Assembly: GCA_036924085.1 (NCBI GenBank)
Contig: JAVGWX010000019.1
Location: 18,229,131 to 18,293,130, forward strand
Origin: Ariolimax columbianus
Lineage: Eukaryota; Mollusca; Gastropoda; Stylommatophora; Arionidae
DNA: 64,000 nt
Reading direction: 5' to 3'
This document shows positions 55,542-64,000 of this stretch, one piece after another (within the stretch, counting starts at the first letter, position 1; each line of letters begins with the position of its first letter). The notes below the pieces were generated by a model, which saw nothing but the letters and a program-made list of their open reading frames with translations, made no database searches and had not been told where the DNA came from. The position numbers and the translations under genes are program-made.

Positions 55542-56149
55542 AATTTCGCGAGGAGACAGACAACAAAAGATATATATATATTTGTTTATAACTCAAAGTC
55601 ATATTATCCTATAGTCAGTCATGACTGAAAAGGGCTACTATACTAAACTAATACCATTATAAACGTAGAACTACTCCTTCTGTTCAATTCACAGCAGAAC
55701 AGAAAATATGATGTTTTGCTTATCTCATGAGAATTCAGTCTGTCACGAAACGTGAATAACAGAAGATCTGGTTATAAGACAGAAGGAAAATCTCGAGGCA
55801 GATACATGAGTGACGTATCATGGATACTACAAAACGTGGACTTAAACTATCCACACAACACACTTGACCCAAGAAAAGCGATTTCAGCTTCCTAAGTGGG
55901 CTGGAAATCAAATAAGCTGAAATCAAATAAGCTAAGAAAAGAACAGCTGAAAAGAATTTAAAGTGTGGTGTAATTGTTATATATAGATAAAGCACAAATA
56001 GCAAATACACAGATGTTCAGAGAGGGAGTCAAATATTCCTTGTCCCATGCCCATATGCGGTTTGGATCCTCCTGATTGAGAATTTCTGGTCTAGAAGCTG
56101 TTAATGAGTTTTGTATGTTCTGTAGTCAAGTTCAAACACAAGCTCACCC

Positions 56150-56432
56150 ACGCATGTACTTTCTCACGCATACGCGTAGTACTTTAACGCTGGTACACAC
56201 ACACACACGTTCTCTCATACATACACAAAGTACTCTGAAGCTTACACACACACATACTCACACTCTTTGTCTCTCACGCAAACAAATGATACTTTAACGC
56301 TCATACACACACGTTCTCTCATACATACACATAATACTCTAAAGTTTATACATACACGCGCGCGCGTTCTCTTATGTATACACATAGTACTGTTGTAACT
56401 CTCGCACGCACGCGCACACACACACACACACA
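56150..56432. repeat. AC-rich array with TACTTTAACGCT spacers
   Basis: (AC)n runs alternate about every 55-60 bases with CGTTCTCTCATACATACACA and AGTACTCTGAAGCTTACAC, a loose compound minisatellite of four to five units. Confidence 0.85.
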
Positions 56433-57087
56433 GTTTGGTGGTGGCTCTATACTTCACCTGAAGCGAAGACGAATCAATCACGAGGTCATATCAACTAATT
56501 AGGGCTGTGTGTATCGGGAAGTCTCAAAATGTCAAATGAAATACTACAGGAAACAACACTGCAAAGGCGTATACTTGTTGGATACATAAGTAATTTAAGA
56601 ACAGCCTCTGCAGGTACCAATTATCGACTTCGGAGTAGAAGGGGAAATATTATGGCTACCATATACTAAGACAAAATTGTGTTAACATTAGCGACCACAT
56701 TATTTAGGTCGCGGTCAAAGCACTTAACTCTCATAGCAGAATGACCTGGTTGGCGCATGTGTTATGCTCAGGGCGTGACAAAAGCTCTCGTCTGTGACGA
56801 CCAAACATTTTTTGAGTGACGGGTAAAAAAAATCCGTCTTTAATCGTCAATTACGTTTTTAATCGTTACTACATGACAAGTCTCGCACGATTATTAATGA
56901 CAATACAGTTTGAATAGATTTTAAATAAGCTAGTTTATGATGGAGAATTTAAATGGTCTTCACTACCACAATTTAAACCAAATGCCATTGATAAATAGTA
57001 CTACAGTGCTAAAACTACCAAGCACGTTCATGGACACAAACACCATGCCTGTCAGCAGTGCATTTTTTCATAAGAAGAAATATACTA

Positions 57088-57448
57088 ATACATCATCATC
57101 ATCATGTAGCATGTCCTTTATAGAACGTCGCTCCCATCACAGTCTGTCTGAAAGAGATTCGTTCCCTTGCCAAAACTCTAGCGTCCGCCACAGTCATACC
57201 CAAGCATTCGTGGATATCTTGGTACCATCGACGTCTTGGTCTACCCCTTCCTCTTTTACCTGGTACTATACCTTCCATCACTATTCTCTCAAGACTGGTG
57301 TGTCTCTTGATGTGACCAAAGTATTTGCATTTTCTAGCCAAAATGGAATTGATAAACCAGTTCTCCTCTATGCTCAACTCTTGCCGAATGTCTACATTTG
57401 TCTTTTTCGCTGTCCAGTGTATTCTGAGGATCTTTCTGTAACATTTTG
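57088..57448 (-). pseudogene. LINE RT C-terminal fragment, copy 2
   Basis: On minus ORF 57102-57377: SIEENWFINSILARKCKYFG + HIKRHTSLERIVMEGIVPGK + RGRGRPRRRWYQDIHECLGM + TVADARVLARERISFRQTVM. Intact C-terminus (GHIxRH, GKRGRGRPRRRW) ending in ATGATGATGATG, the family tail. 5'-truncated at about 57448. Same family as 29169-29708, and better preserved. Confidence 0.92.
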
Positions 57449-57782
57449 ATGTTACAGAATACTAATACTGTGTACATAATACAATATATTTTAATTTGGT
57501 ACGCAGTGTTATTTAGAAATAAAGATGAAATAGTGCCTAGTTAAAATTTAACATACATTGTATGACTGTAGTCCGGCCATCCTGACTGGAGCCATTTTTT
57601 ACGGACTGGTAAGCCACCCTAAAATTTGTCACGCCCTAGTTATGCTACTGTCTACTCATGTTTAATCCGTACACGACTTATAGTTAAGGTGGAGAAACCA
57701 GCAAGACTGTCACTTTAAGTCTACTGGCACAGTGATTGTCAGCTGATTGAAATACGATTCTTCAAAAGACACTTTTATTAAA

Positions 57783-57998
57783 AAGCGCGTTTGCCTTATT
57801 TTTCTATTCTCCAAAAGCAGTGTGCGTTGCACTATATTTTTTATTTTGCGCCTGTCGATCCAGTGCATCCAACTTCGACATGCATTTTATGTAAGGGTCA
57901 GCTTGCCCTTGCTTTTTATAAGGGTTTGCTCCCCCGAGGTAAAGGCCGGTGCTGTGATTGGGAAATTGTGAGCCATGTCACTCAAACACTAGCCCACG
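57783..57998 (-). mobile_element. tSINE-A copy
   Basis: On minus: GACGTGGGCTAGTGTTTGAG, CCCAATCACAGCACCGGCCT, AGCAAACCCTTATAAAAAGC, CGACAGGCGCAAAATAAAAA and AGAATAGAAAAATAAGGCAA. B-box eroded (CTCACAATTTCCC). A (TC)n run starts at its 5' side (58002-58040). Confidence 0.85.
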
Positions 57999-58000
57999 TC

Positions 58001-58001
<1 letters not shown>

Positions 58002-58040
<39 letters not shown>
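58002..58040. repeat. (TC)n microsatellite
   Basis: Pure CT run adjoining tSINE-A; source of the Ser/Leu-rich ORFs at 57791-58179. Confidence 0.97.
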
Positions 58041-58043
<3 letters not shown>

Positions 58044-58261
58044 CTTTACACCCCCACTCCCCAAGGCACTTGATTTATTAGAAAATATTTTAATATTTGA
58101 CATTAATAATAATAAGTGCTATTTTATCCAATCTCATAATTTCAGTTTGCAGCAAAACGAAACCAAACGTAGGTTATAGTAACAAAAGAGTAACCATATA
58201 TGTTCTTTCCTGAAAACGTCACGACACCTAAAACATCATTTAGTAATAAATACGGTGGAGC

Positions 58262-58525
58262 TTTTCTTCTTCTTCGTTCTTTCTTTCTTCTTCTTTCTCC
58301 TTCTTTCTTCTTCGCATTCACGTTCGGCTTCGTATGCTCGTTTTATGCCACCAGATGGGCCGCCTCCATGAAGTGACACGTCAGTCGCAGGTCCTGCCTG
58401 AATGGTTCCCCACAGTTTATCTTGTATGTTTCATTCCTCGGGCCAGGTCTTCTCACGGGAGCCTTCGTGTAGCGGACATGTTTGCAGGATGTGCTCTGGA
58501 GTCTGGGGTCCTCTCTGACTTTTAA
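58262..58525 (-). pseudogene. I-like LINE C-terminus, second family, GAA tail
   Basis: On minus: QRGPQTPEHILQTCPLHEGS + REKTWPEE, a stop, NIQDKLWGT. This is the H-x-LQxCP zinc-knuckle half and the WP--L--KLWG segment found at the end of RNase H-type LINEs, but different from LINE-RH (AEHLLQNCPIYEDLR). Ends GAACGTGAATGCGAAGAAGA and a long GAA/GAAA tail (58265-58315). Confidence 0.8.
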
Positions 58526-59035
58526 AATGACATTAAAGTGTTTTCAAATTCATTTTTATCTTGATCGCATTTCTCTACATGGACTTCACTTAGCGCAATT
58601 CCTCCCAGAAACCAGCAAATATAACATGTGGGCTTTAGTACCGACACAGGTGGATTCTTGAAGTCGCGAGAGCGATGAACCAATGGCAGTGGATATTTTC
58701 AAAATATATTAAAACATTCTTTTAAAATCAAAAAAAAAAAAAAATCAAAAAAAAAAAAAGCACTTTCATCCACACAAAAATATATCTTCATCATAATGTA
58801 TGTCCTCAAAGCAGGATTCTTATGACAATTTAGAAATCTTTCAATGTTATGTAATAAGCATCATTTCCATTTTTTCTATTTATTTTGAAAATCGTTATTG
58901 AAAACATGAATTTGATTTCTCAATCTCAGAAATGAATTTTTATACACTGAACATTTTACAAAGCAATATTTTCCATGAAGCATTTTTTTAAAAACGTTAT
59001 AGCTACTTTGTGCGCGCGCGAGTTCGTGTGTGACC

Positions 59036-59052
59036 GCGTGAGTTTGTGTGTA

Positions 59053-59084
<32 letters not shown>

Positions 59085-59098
59085 TGAAAGAGAGAGAA
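59036..59098. repeat. (GT)n-(GA)n microsatellite
   Basis: TGTGTGTGTGTGTG followed by AGAGAGAGAGAGAG. Stretch 58526-59035 shows only poly-A runs (58727-58760). Confidence 0.95.
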
Positions 59099-59184
59099 TG
59101 ACCAAAATTTAGCACATTTTTCTTATGGGCATGTTTATCAAAACCAGAAAGTGTTTATTAAAAAATAAAAAATAAAACGGTCAT

Positions 59185-59398
59185 ACGACATTTTCCCCAT
59201 TGCTGGGAGTAGTCGATCGGTGTTGAAGGCTGAGGACTACAGGCCGCTTCGCCACTGCTGTCGCCACGTCGTGTGCTGGCTATGTATGTTTTTTTCACCC
59301 CCAAAAGGAAAACAACATATGCCATACTGGGGATTCGAACCGCTGCCCTCCATGTCGGCAGGCAGGCCCCAAAACCCTTCGGCCACGCGCTCCTCTGT
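59185..59398 (-). mobile_element. tSINE-B copy with serine/leucine-tRNA-like head
   Basis: On minus: AGGAGCGCGTGGCCGAAGGG (A-box TGGCCGAAGGG) and a perfect B-box GGTTCGAATCC (59331-59341), with a long arm between as in class II tRNAs. Then ACACGACGTGGCGACAGCAG + TGGCGAAGCGGCCTGTAGTC and CTCAGCC, which match 31975-32025. Not a functional tRNA: there is no 3' acceptor strand after the T-arm. Confidence 0.8.
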
Positions 59399-59520
59399 GT
59401 TTATAATAATGAACAATTCTTGATTTTGAAATAGAAAATGTCTCATAAACCAAATTTCATATGTTCACATTAATGAACAAGCGAAGTAGCCCTGCTATGG
59501 GAAGTGAATTCATAAAAAAT

Positions 59521-59845
59521 ACTGGCTAAAGTCAGATGTACAAGGCCGTAAGATCCACAAACGCAAATTTAATAATACTGGCTAAAGTCAGATGTACCAG
59601 ACTGTAAGATCCAAAAACACAAATAAAAAAAATACTGGCTAAAGTCAGATGTACAAGACTGTAAGATCCAAAAACACAAATAAAAAAAATACTGGCTAAA
59701 GTCAGATGTACAAGACTGTAAGATCCAAAAACACAAATAAAAAAATACTGGCTAAAGTCAGATGTACAAGGCTGTAAGATCCAAAAACACAAATAAAAAA
59801 ATACTGGCTAAAGTCAGATGTACAAGGCCGTAAGGTCCAAAACGT
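59521..59845. repeat. 56/57-bp minisatellite, 6 units
   Basis: ACTGGCTAAAGTCAGATGTA + CAAGACTGTAAGATCC with AAAAACACAAATAAAAAAAT; starts at 59521, 59577, 59634, 59691, 59747 and 59803. Differences are mainly in the A-run length. Confidence 0.95.
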
Positions 59846-60244
59846 AGTAAAGTGCACTGCGCCTTATAAAACAAGGTAGGGAAGGCAAGAATAATGAATA
59901 TTTTAAATAAGGAAATCCTGAAAGTTCACTGCATGTTTAAGTGCTGCGACACACTGGCGAGAGATCTGTTCTAACTCGTCATCCATGGCAGCATTGTCTG
60001 TTACGGTGCAACTTTAAATCTTGTTTAAACTGTTCGAACGAACTCAGACCAGCACTTAAGGTTATGTGACGTACAGATTCACGATATCCAGAAATTAACG
60101 ATTTTTCGGCCTTGCACACATTTCTAGGGGAAGTGCTTTTTAGCTCTGCATAAGTGTCTTTTTTTGCGAGGATGCAAAATTGATTTCTGTATGGTTCACT
60201 TGTTCTAATACAACCAACACATCCCTCTGTGGTTGAATTCAACG

Positions 60245-60454
60245 CATATTCTTCACAAGAAGATAACAATAAGGAAGCCAGTGAAGTTGCAGACAGACTT
60301 GGAAAGTAGGGAGGAACTATCCCACAAATCAATTTGAGCATCACGTATAATGAGGCTAAGATCAAAGCCAACTACAGGGAAAAGGGGCGGATCAACACCG
60401 CCACTTCCGGAAGGAAGAATACTGTGGTTGGACATAGATACCAAATTCAGGTGT
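60245..60454 (+). pseudogene. older RNase H LINE, upstream part
   Basis: NKEASEVADRLGK, a TAG, GGTIPQINLSITYNEAKIKA + NYREKG. This equals the end of an RNase H domain (GNEEADRLAKEG) and the following SITYEEAK segment, but is clearly more diverged than LINE-RH. A younger LINE-RH copy interrupts it and its continuation appears at 60858. Confidence 0.7.
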
Positions 60455-60857
60455 GTGACTTACGAAGAGTTCAAAATGTTTATTAGGGCTAGATACATGG
60501 ACAAATGGGAAACAGAGGATACTGGCTATACACGAAATGATGTTTATTACCAGTTGAACAGAAGAGAGCAGGTGGTGGTCTTCAGACTCCGCACAGGCCA
60601 CGACAGACTGAGGTACCATACATTAAATAAACTGAAGATAAGTGCTACTGACTAAAGCACCTGTGGTACTGGGAAAATTACCACTCAACTTCTGCTGCAA
60701 AATTGCCAGACACACGTGAACCAGAGAAAGTATATGTGGCCATCACCAGTGCCAACACTAGACGAGCTCTATTCCAGTGTCGACAGCCTCAGGATAACCG
60801 CTGCTTTCTCTGAACAAATTCAAGTCGACGTGTGACAGCGTTCGCAGAAGAACAACT
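60455..60857 (+). mobile_element. LINE-RH copy 5, inserted in an older RNase H LINE
   Basis: VTYEEFKMFIRARYMDKWET, DVYYQLNRREQVVVFRLRTG + HDRLRYHTLNKLKISATD, a TAA, then CGTGKITTQLLLQNCQ and FSEQIQVDV, ending GACAGCGTTCGCAGAAGAAC. The tail is eroded. Boundaries approximate to about 10 bases; TSD not resolved. Confidence 0.82.
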
Positions 60858-61045
60858 AGAGAAGAGCAAATAGTCATCTTCGGAATGAAAACACTGAATA
60901 TACTAGACGTAAGGGCTATCATTACAACAAAATGAAGATTGGGACAGATAACAGGTGTCAATGCGTGGAGCATATCATGGCCTTGGAACATATCCTTCAA
61001 ACCTTCACGCTCACACAGAAAGAACATTACTGTCCGTGAGGGACA
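60858..61045 (+). pseudogene. older RNase H LINE, downstream part
   Basis: EEQIVIF-MKT, then after a one-base shift EYTRRKGYHYNKMKIGTDNR + CQCVEHIMALEHILQTFTLT + QKEHY. Position by position this equals REQVVVFRLRTGHNRLRYHL and the C-x-C-x8-H knuckle of LINE-RH, strongly diverged. It continues the copy at 60245. Confidence 0.7.
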
Positions 61046-61099
61046 GATGTGAGTCGAATGCATTACGGTTAATTAAAAAAACACAACTGCCTTACAAAC

Positions 61100-61384
61100 A
61101 ACGGTGTCCTAAAACGTAAAGTAACCCATAGCATTACTGCCGTAGGGGTGTGAGTTGTTAGCGATCTCACATTTCAAAAGCTAGGATATACGAGGGCGGT
61201 AGCCATCGCCTCTCCCTCGCCGCTTTTACTTCCAGGACTGAACCGGTACCCATTTAAACCTGGGTCGACCAGTGAGCCGTTACGGTTTTGAAAAAAAACA
61301 CATCTCCACCTCATCTGGGAAATGAAACCAGGACCACTCAGATGCTAACCCAGGGCGCTAACCACTGCGCTACGCGGATCCCTT
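61100..61384 (-). mobile_element. tRNA-derived SINE with clear A-box
   Basis: On minus: GGGATCCGCGTAGCGCAGTG + GTTAGCGCCCTGGGTTAGCA (a near-perfect tRNA D-arm and A-box), B-box-like GGTTTCATTTCC (61318-61329), then CTGGTCGACCCAGGTTTAAA + TGGGTACCGGTTCAGTCC. The last block is another form of the CTGTAAATGGGTACC motif. 3' end not defined. Confidence 0.75.
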
Positions 61385-61434
61385 GTCCTATGTGAGATAA
61401 ACCAAAACCTCGATCTGATGACGGACAACGATAA

Positions 61435-61489
61435 TGAAGAAGAAGAAGAAGAAGAAGAAGAAAAAGAAAAGAAAAGAAAAACATATCTC
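61435..61489 (+). repeat. (GAA)n run, probable retroelement tail
   Basis: GATGACGGACAACGATAATG precedes GAAGAAGAAGAAGAA and AAAGAAAAGAAAAG. It looks like a short 3' fragment of a GAA-tailed LINE whose body is missing or interrupted by the SINE at 61100-61384. Confidence 0.6.
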
Positions 61490-61765
61490 TAAGAGTAAAA
61501 TGAATGGGGCATGGCTGACCGGGTCATCGGGCTGCAGAAACGAGAAGGGACACGCGATGGCTTTGACGATGATGGACGGTGTGTCCGGAAAAGAAGGCCC
61601 GTCTCATTGTTCAAGTAACTAGTCCAGAGGAAATGCAATTGTTGAAATGATATCACTGATTCAGAGGGCTGGTTCTGTGGATCGATATCCACTTTCTGCT
61701 TCCCCCTTGCCCTATGCCCCTTTTCCTCTTTGCCTCTTTACTATCTGTCTTTTCCAGTCTTCCCC

Positions 61766-61890
61766 AATTGCGCCCTTTTCCCCAATTGCGCCCTTTTCCC
61801 CAATTGCGCCCTTTTCCCAATCGCGCCCTCTTACCATTTTAGCCCTTGCTATTTTAACCACTGCTATTTTAACCCTTGCTATTTTAACCC
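61766..61890. repeat. two short arrays: 18-bp and 17-bp
   Basis: CCCCAATTGCGCCCTTTT repeated about 4 times, then GCTATTTTAACCCTT repeated 4 times. Both are pyrimidine-rich and lead into the 14-bp array. Confidence 0.9.
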
Positions 61891-61969
61891 TTTACCTTAT
61901 TTCTCCGTTGTCCATTTCCCAGTTACAATTTCCCTATTTTCTTACTTCCGCCATTATCCTCTAGCCCCT

Positions 61970-62712
61970 TGTCCTCTTACCCTTGTCCTCTTACCCTTGT
62001 CCTCTTACCCTTGTCCTCTTACCCTTGCCCTCTTACCCTTGTCCTCTTACCCTTGTCCTCTTACCCTTGTCCTCTTACCCTTGTCCTCTTACCCTTGTCC
62101 TCTTACCCTTGTCCTCTTACCCTTGTCCTCTTACCCTTGTCCTCTTACCCTTGCCCTCTTACCCTTGTCCTCTTACCCTTGTCCTCTTACCCTTGTCCTC
62201 TTACCCTTGCCCTCTTACCCTTGTCCTCTTACCCTTGTCCTCTTACCCTTGTCCTCTTACCCTTGTCCTCTTACCCTTGTCCTCTTACCCTTGTCCTCTT
62301 ACCCTTGCCCTCTTACCCTTGTCCTCTTACCCTTGTCCTCTTACCCTTGTCCTCTTACCCTTGTCCTCTTACCCTTGTCCTCTTACCCTTGTCCTCTTAC
62401 CCTTGAACTCTTACCCTTGTCCTCTTACCCTTGTTCTCTTACCCTTGTCCTCTTACCCTTGCCCTCTTACCCTTGTCCTCTTACCCTTGTTCTCTTACCC
62501 TTGTCCTCTTACCCTTGCCCTCTTACCCTTGTCCTCTTACCCTTGTCCTCTTACCCTTGTCCTCTTACCCTTGTCCTCTTACCCTTGAACTCTTACCCTT
62601 GTCCTCTTACCCTTGTCCTCTTACCCTTGTCCTCTTACCCTTGTCCTCTTACCCTTGAACTCTTACCCTTGTCCTCTTACCCTTGTCCTCTTTTACCCTT
62701 GCCCTCAAACCC
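61970..62712. repeat. 14-bp minisatellite, about 53 units
   Basis: TCCTCTTACCCTTG in perfect tandem with rare point variants (GCCCTC, GAACTC, GTTCTC). Strongly strand-asymmetric (C/T against G/A). 14 x 3 = 42, so all three plus frames stay open (up to 333 codons, PLSSYPCPLTLVLL). Not telomeric: TTACCC occurs, but inside a 14-base unit. Confidence 0.98.
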
Positions 62713-62773
62713 TTGTCATCTTTCCGTTTAGTCTTCTGTCCCTTTGTCGTAAATAGCTTTGTAAGTAATCAGA

Positions 62774-62868
62774 ATGTTGTCCTGAGAATGGAATACATTC
62801 TGTGGTAGTTTACAGCTTGACTGCGATATTTGCACCTTTCGGTCCGACACATCCGACTTCAGCAGGAA
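62774..62868 (-). mobile_element. GAA-SINE, internal fragment
   Basis: GTCCTGAGAATGGAATACAT, GTAGTTTACAGCTTGACTGC, GATATTTGCACCTTTCGGTC and CATCCGACTTCAGCA match the 3' half of the family (compare 20312-20390). Confidence 0.85.
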
Positions 62869-62987
62869 CGTACTAATGTGAGTGATGTAATTTTGGTCAC
62901 TCTATCTCTGGAACTAAACTGGCACACATCTTCGGTTTCCACAAACTGTCGTAGATTTGCTCTTTGCGCGTTTATTATCTTACTACT

Positions 62988-63212
62988 TCAATGTCTTTTT
63001 TTTCTACTTTCTTCTTTTGTTGTCTCACTTTCTACCGGGTTGTATGTAGCCCAGTGTCCTGACATGTATTTGTCTTTCGCCTCTCTCGTGGATCGAGTAA
63101 CATTTCTCCACATTTTACGACAGGTCTCGTCTAACGCTGTCCATCTTCTTATTCCTCGGTCTACCTCTAGCCGTTCTTCCTTGTGTTCTTTTTTAAAAGG
63201 TTGCGCGAACAA
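62988..63212 (-). pseudogene. possible LINE C-terminal fragment
   Basis: Minus ORF of 74 codons: RGIRRWTALDETCRKMWRNV + TRSTREAKDKYMSGHWATYN + PVE. The RxRRW-----E--R and later W/R/N pattern resembles the last residues of several LINE RTs, but no strong landmark is present and no second copy is in the window. Confidence 0.35.
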
Positions 63213-63358
63213 TGTGAACTGTTTGCATTCTCACAATGTGAACTGTTTGCATTCTCACAATGTGAACTGTTTGCATTCTCACAATGTGAACTGTTTGCAT
63301 TCTCACAATGTGAACTGTTTGCATTCTCACAATGTGAACTGTTTGCATTCTCACAATG
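63213..63358. repeat. 24-bp minisatellite, 6 near-identical units
   Basis: ACAATGTGAACTGTTTGCAT + TCTC without substitutions in the core units; a very recent expansion. It adds SHNVNCLH repeats to the 210-codon ORF 62830-63462, which is not a gene. Confidence 0.97.
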
Positions 63359-63669
63359 TGGCCAAACTAATTAGTTCTCGATGTAATATAGGTAGGGAAT
63401 TGTTCCAACCTTCTCCCGAATATTCATATTTGTGTTTATGTCTCTTCTTGTGTTGTTTGTGACCTTTCGTAGACCTCGCACTTCGAATGGGCTAAATTTC
63501 GTTCCTGGACCTTATACAATGCTCATGTCTGGCTATTGTAGCACATAGCTGGAATGAGACTACCATTTATCATTTGCTTTGTTGCTTGGAGGGAAATCTT
63601 TGGGTGTCCTAGTAGTGGAGACAGCTGGTACGTGACAGCACTTGCCCTCTATACTCGTGTCTCTATCGA

Positions 63670-63845
63670 GTCTGCTGTCCTCAGTTGTTGTGGTTGTTGT
63701 TTAGTGCCCTTAATTTGTAAGTTGAATCTTTTACGTGCCTTAAGAGGACGTTGAGTGGCGAGCTGTATCAGCTTTCTTCATACCTAGAGCGTGCTGATGA
63801 AGGTAGACCGGTGTCCTCCATGCGGTTCTGCTATGTTTGGCATTA
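63670..63845 (-). mobile_element. CAA element, 3' half
   Basis: As read on plus: GTTGTGGTTGTTGTTTAGTG (reversed tail), TCTTTTACGTGCCTTAAGAG, GGCGAGCTGTATCAGCTTTC, AGCGTGCTGATGAAGGTAGA and CGGTGTCCTCCATGCGGTTC to ATGTTTGG. 5'-truncated near 63842. Confidence 0.8.
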
Positions 63846-64000
63846 AAAACAGTTCCAAAATATGTGTACCTGTTTTATTTGTGTTTCATTCACATGAATA
63901 TGAAGTTTGGTGTGCTATCTACCTAAATTCATTGTCTATATTTTCATGTGTTGATATTCATGCCCTACTTATTACAGTTTAAGCTCAGTGAGTCAATATG

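Noticed and set aside
59331..59398. Functional serine or leucine tRNA gene on minus
   Set aside because: Good A- and B-boxes but no pairing acceptor stem after the T-arm, and the sequence continues into a SINE body shared with 31975-32025.
59979..60371. 130-codon minus ORF
   Set aside because: Runs antisense over the old RNase H LINE fragment; the rest has no motif beyond a weak FKQDLKLH that recalls LINE ends.
61970..62712. Interstitial telomere repeat
   Set aside because: TTACCC is present but only as part of a 14-base unit; the animal telomere hexamer (TTAGGG) is not in tandem.
61730..62731. 333-codon ORF, the longest in the window
   Set aside because: Entirely made of the 14-bp and related arrays; all three plus frames are open for the same arithmetic reason.

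Overview
This window looks like intergenic or intronic DNA from a large, repeat-rich animal genome. I cannot identify any intact host gene, rRNA gene, functional tRNA gene, operon or CRISPR array. The content is eukaryotic: many families of non-LTR retrotransposon (LINE) remnants, tRNA-derived SINEs, mariner remnants and more than twenty minisatellite arrays. The mix of 5'-truncated LINEs, snail-style tRNA SINEs and dense minisatellites suggests a marine mollusc, probably a gastropod. That is inference from general repeat style; no diagnostic gene supports it.

Layout. 0-8 kb: an AT array with AACGTT palindromes, a trinucleotide block, a LINE reverse-transcriptase remnant split by a SINE, a 55-bp array and a CR1-like LINE tail. 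8-20 kb: little recognisable sequence, then 32-, 24-, 39-, 23- and 46-bp arrays and two SINEs. 20-30 kb: a LINE C-terminus with a terminal zinc finger, RNase H LINE copy 1, four SINE insertions and a 718-bp inverted-repeat mariner. 30-43 kb: further SINEs, RNase H LINE copies 2 to 4 (copy 3 holds the longest non-tandem ORF, 252 codons), a mariner transposase C-terminus and 17-, 21-, 43- and 29-bp arrays. 43-55 kb: LINE C-termini, a 26-bp array with higher-order structure, a second mariner remnant and a 36-bp array. 55-64 kb: more LINE ends, a LINE inserted in a LINE, tRNA-derived SINEs and 57-, 14- and 24-bp arrays.

Families used below. GAA-SINE: about 345 bp, fixed 5' end, tail of GAA or GAAGCC type; six copies plus one fragment. 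tSINE-A: tRNA-derived, about 230 bp; four near-complete copies plus fragments. CAA element: about 330 bp with a CAA-rich tail. tSINE-B: a serine/leucine-tRNA-like head; three copies. LINE-RH: an RNase H-bearing, I-like LINE, always 5'-truncated, with a GAA tail. Several insertions have target-site duplications (TSDs) readable by eye, so the order of events can be reconstructed in places: GAA-SINE into a LINE ORF, tRNA-SINE into a CAA element, tSINE-A into a CAA element, LINE-RH into an older RNase H LINE.

How the parts work together: the GAA-SINE and LINE-RH share their last bases and tail, so the LINE machinery may have mobilised the SINE. The small elements have also been starting material for tandem arrays: a 97-bp triplication and a 37-bp triplication inside CAA elements, a 29-bp array at a LINE 3' end, and a 46-bp array beside a tRNA-like head. 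Most ORFs over 100 codons come from arrays whose unit, or a small multiple of it, keeps a frame open, and should not be read as genes.
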